Source: Candidatus Pacearchaeota archaeon (GTDB taxonomy: Archaea > Nanobdellota > Nanobdellia > Pacearchaeales > GW2011-AR1). Taken from it: a DNA stretch of 6,934 nt. The position numbers and the translations under genes are program-made. This document shows, piece by piece, positions 5,456 through 6,934 of this stretch. Position 1 is the first letter of the stretch. Every line of letters starts with the position of its first letter. The stretch spans positions 1 through 6,934 of the forward strand of contig RFLC01000081.1 in NCBI GenBank assembly GCA_003694055.1. The letters run 5' to 3'. Below the pieces are notes generated by a model that searched no databases, was not told where the DNA came from, and worked only from the letters and a program-made list of their open reading frames with translations.

Positions 5456-6811
5456 ATGGACAAGCCAGCTGTTTTTGTCGTGTTTGGTGGAACTGGCGAC
5501 TTGGCGAAAAAGAAACTAGCCCCTGCGTTTTCTGCACTGCTCTACCGAAAGCAACTTCCGCTCGATTCTCACCTTATAGGAATTGCGCGAAGGAAGATGA
5601 CCGACGCAGAATACAAACAATTTCTTGTTGGAGCAGTGAGCGATGAGAAAATGAAAAAGTGCATAGAAGCAACGAACATCCATTACCTCCCCGGGAACTT
5701 CGACGACAGCGAAACATTCTCCCGTTTGCGAGAGCTGCTGAACGCGATTGACGTGCGAAAGAAAAGTTTAGTCTTCTATCTTGCAACAAGCTTTAAGTTT
5801 TTTGAGATAATCTCCCAACACCTTTCAGAAGTCTCTCTTTGCGGCCGCACAAGAAAGGATGTGAAAGTGGCATTTGAAAAGCCGTTCGGCGAGAGCAAAA
5901 AGAGCGCAAAAGAGCTTGAGAAGTGCCTGCTAAAATTCTTCCGCGAGGAGCAGGTGTTTCACGTTGACCACTATCTCTCAAAAAACACAATAATGAACAT
6001 CTACATAACAAAATTCCTAAACCCGATTGTTTACGAGTCACTGCACAGAGAGCTTGTTGATAGAGTTGAGATTGTTGTCGACGAGGACGTAGGGGTTGGG
6101 AGCAGAGCAGGATACTACAACAACGCCGGCGCGATAAAGGACATGATTCAAAGCCACCTCATTCAAGTTCTCTCGCTTCTTCTCAGCGACAGGCCCGACG
6201 AGCTTAGCCCGGCAAAAATCTCTGAGCAGAAGCTGAAGGTTATGAAATCCTTGCACGTCGACAAAAGAGCAAGGCATGTGTTGGGGCAGTATAAGTCATA
6301 CAAGCGCGAGCTGAAAAGTTTTGGACTGGAGGACAGAGGCACAGAGACTTTTGCAAGAGTTTGGCTTGAGTGCCATTTGAGAAAATGGAAGGGAGTGAAG
6401 ATAATGTTGCAGACTGGAAAGAAGCTCGAGAAAAAGCGCGGTTTCATCAAAGTGGTTTACAGACGTCCGCAAGTCAGGCATGCGTTCAAACATGAGCAAC
6501 CCAACGAGCTAGTCTTTCACCTCTACCCGCACGAGAACGTTGAGCTGCTGTTGAACACTCTCAACCCAATCGAGCATTCTAACCTCTTCCACTCCTCGTT
6601 CCTATTCTGCAAAGAGTGCGTTTTCGGACCAAACACAATCGACGCTTACCAAATCCTTCTCCTCGAAATTCTTAACAACAGAAAGGATTTGTTTGCTAGT
6701 TCAAAAGAAATAATTGAAGCGTGGAGAGTGGTTGAAGAGTTCGACGAGTTGCGCAACTCAATCCCGCTTGTCTACTACAAAGACAGCACTCCCTCGGAAA
6801 AGATAGCCTAA
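5456..6811 (+). CDS. zwf: Glucose-6-phosphate 1-dehydrogenase, divergent and short
   Basis: 451 aa from the ATG at 5456. It oxidises glucose 6-phosphate to 6-phosphoglucono-1,5-lactone with NAD(P)+, the first step of the oxidative pentose phosphate pathway, in the cytosol. The N-terminal Rossmann motif is GGTGDLAKKKLAPA (11-24). An ARR at 44-46 sits where NADP-using enzymes carry a phosphate-binding Arg. EKPFG is at 141-145, and the active-site segment VDHYLSKN at 170-177 keeps the Asp-His pair and the Lys. The second catalytic His is His234 in GAIKDMIQSHLIQ, and TGKKL is at 320-324. Departures are DHYLGKE to DHYLSKN, GYYD to GYYN, and loss of the usual proline pair after FYLA (ATSFKFF). The C-terminus ends soon after VYYKDSTP and lacks the usual GSxGP ending; family members are typically about 480-510 aa. 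The 24 residues possible upstream (GTG at 5384) are rejected because the TATA box lies within them. No gnd or lactonase gene is in view. Confidence 0.93.
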   Translation: MDKPAVFVVFGGTGDLAKKKLAPAFSALLYRKQLPLDSHLIGIARRKMTDAEYKQFLVGAVSDEKMKKCIEATNIHYLPGNFDDSETFSRLRELLNAIDVRKKSLVFYLATSFKFFEIISQHLSEVSLCGRTRKDVKVAFEKPFGESKKSAKELEKCLLKFFREEQVFHVDHYLSKNTIMNIYITKFLNPIVYESLHRELVDRVEIVVDEDVGVGSRAGYYNNAGAIKDMIQSHLIQVLSLLLSDRPDELSPAKISEQKLKVMKSLHVDKRARHVLGQYKSYKRELKSFGLEDRGTETFARVWLECHLRKWKGVKIMLQTGKKLEKKRGFIKVVYRRPQVRHAFKHEQPNELVFHLYPHENVELLLNTLNPIEHSNLFHSSFLFCKECVFGPNTIDAYQILLLEILNNRKDLFASSKEIIEAWRVVEEFDELRNSIPLVYYKDSTPSEKIA

Positions 6812-6842
6812 AGTGCGATTAACTAGCTCTTACACGCACTCG

Positions 6843-6934
6843 TTACGCGCTTGTTTCCTTTCTCCTAATCCTGATTTTGTTATTGCGCGTTGTAATCTCT
6901 TTCTGGTCTGCCAAAACAAAAAACTCTAGCTCGA
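6843..6934 (-). CDS. Possible 3' end of a minus-strand gene running off the right edge
   Basis: On the minus strand one frame is open from the window edge (first full codon at 6932) for 29 codons to a TAA at 6845-6843. It encodes a hydrophobic start (ELEFFVLADQ) and a basic end (ITTRNNKIRIRRKETSA). Such an end is credible for a real protein, and the convergent layout with zwf (31 bp between stops) is normal. A frame this short is open by chance about a quarter of the time, so the call is tentative. I recognise no family. Confidence 0.35.
   Translation of the reverse strand, partial: ELEFFVLADQKEITTRNNKIRIRRKETSA

Noticed and set aside
6851..6864. Pyrimidine-rich stretch after zwf as a terminator
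   Set aside because: There is no run of five or more T and no hairpin, and the stretch lies only about 40 nt after the stop and partly inside the possible convergent frame.

Overview
The window looks like a piece of a small-genome archaeon, most probably a DPANN-type lineage (Diapherotrites, Woesearchaeota or a relative). Three things suggest this. Archaeal TATA boxes sit about 29 nt upstream of start codons, giving apparently leaderless genes. Two large secreted, membrane-anchored proteins have architectures I associate with DPANN surface proteins. A small archaeal-style winged-helix regulator is also present. The assignment rests on sequence features and memory of families, not on a search.

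Layout. At the left edge (2-295, +) is the C-terminal part of a small multi-pass membrane protein. Converging on it is a two-gene minus-strand operon read from 4776 to 320. The first gene is a cysteine-rich surface protein of 513 aa. The second is a 977-aa surface protein with one PKD domain, whose start overlaps the first gene's stop by 19 bp. Both have a signal peptide, a long outside part with an even number of cysteines, one transmembrane segment near the C-terminus and a cytoplasmic tail. The tail is short and basic in the first protein; in the second it is long, with a helical motif and a Pro/Arg-rich end. They are likely made together and may work as partners at the cell surface.

Region 4777-5054 is a divergent control region. 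It holds the leaderless promoter of the surface operon, a perfect 14-bp palindrome (4945-4958), a 10-bp palindrome (4868-4877), and the promoter, a possible operator and the Shine-Dalgarno site of an 88-aa winged-helix protein (5055-5321, +). After a GC-rich hairpin comes a divergent but recognisable glucose-6-phosphate 1-dehydrogenase (zwf). Its real start is best placed at 5456, downstream of its own TATA box, giving 451 aa. The 9-mer GTTAACAGC, half of the 14-bp palindrome, recurs just upstream of that TATA box. This raises the possibility that one regulator, perhaps the winged-helix protein, controls zwf and the surface operon. The right edge may carry the 3' end of a minus-strand gene converging on zwf.

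The most notable points are a canonical bacterial/eukaryotic-type Zwf in an apparently archaeal context, the possible regulatory link between zwf and the surface operon, and the surface-protein pair itself. Nothing seen is a CRISPR array, mobile element, tRNA or rRNA.
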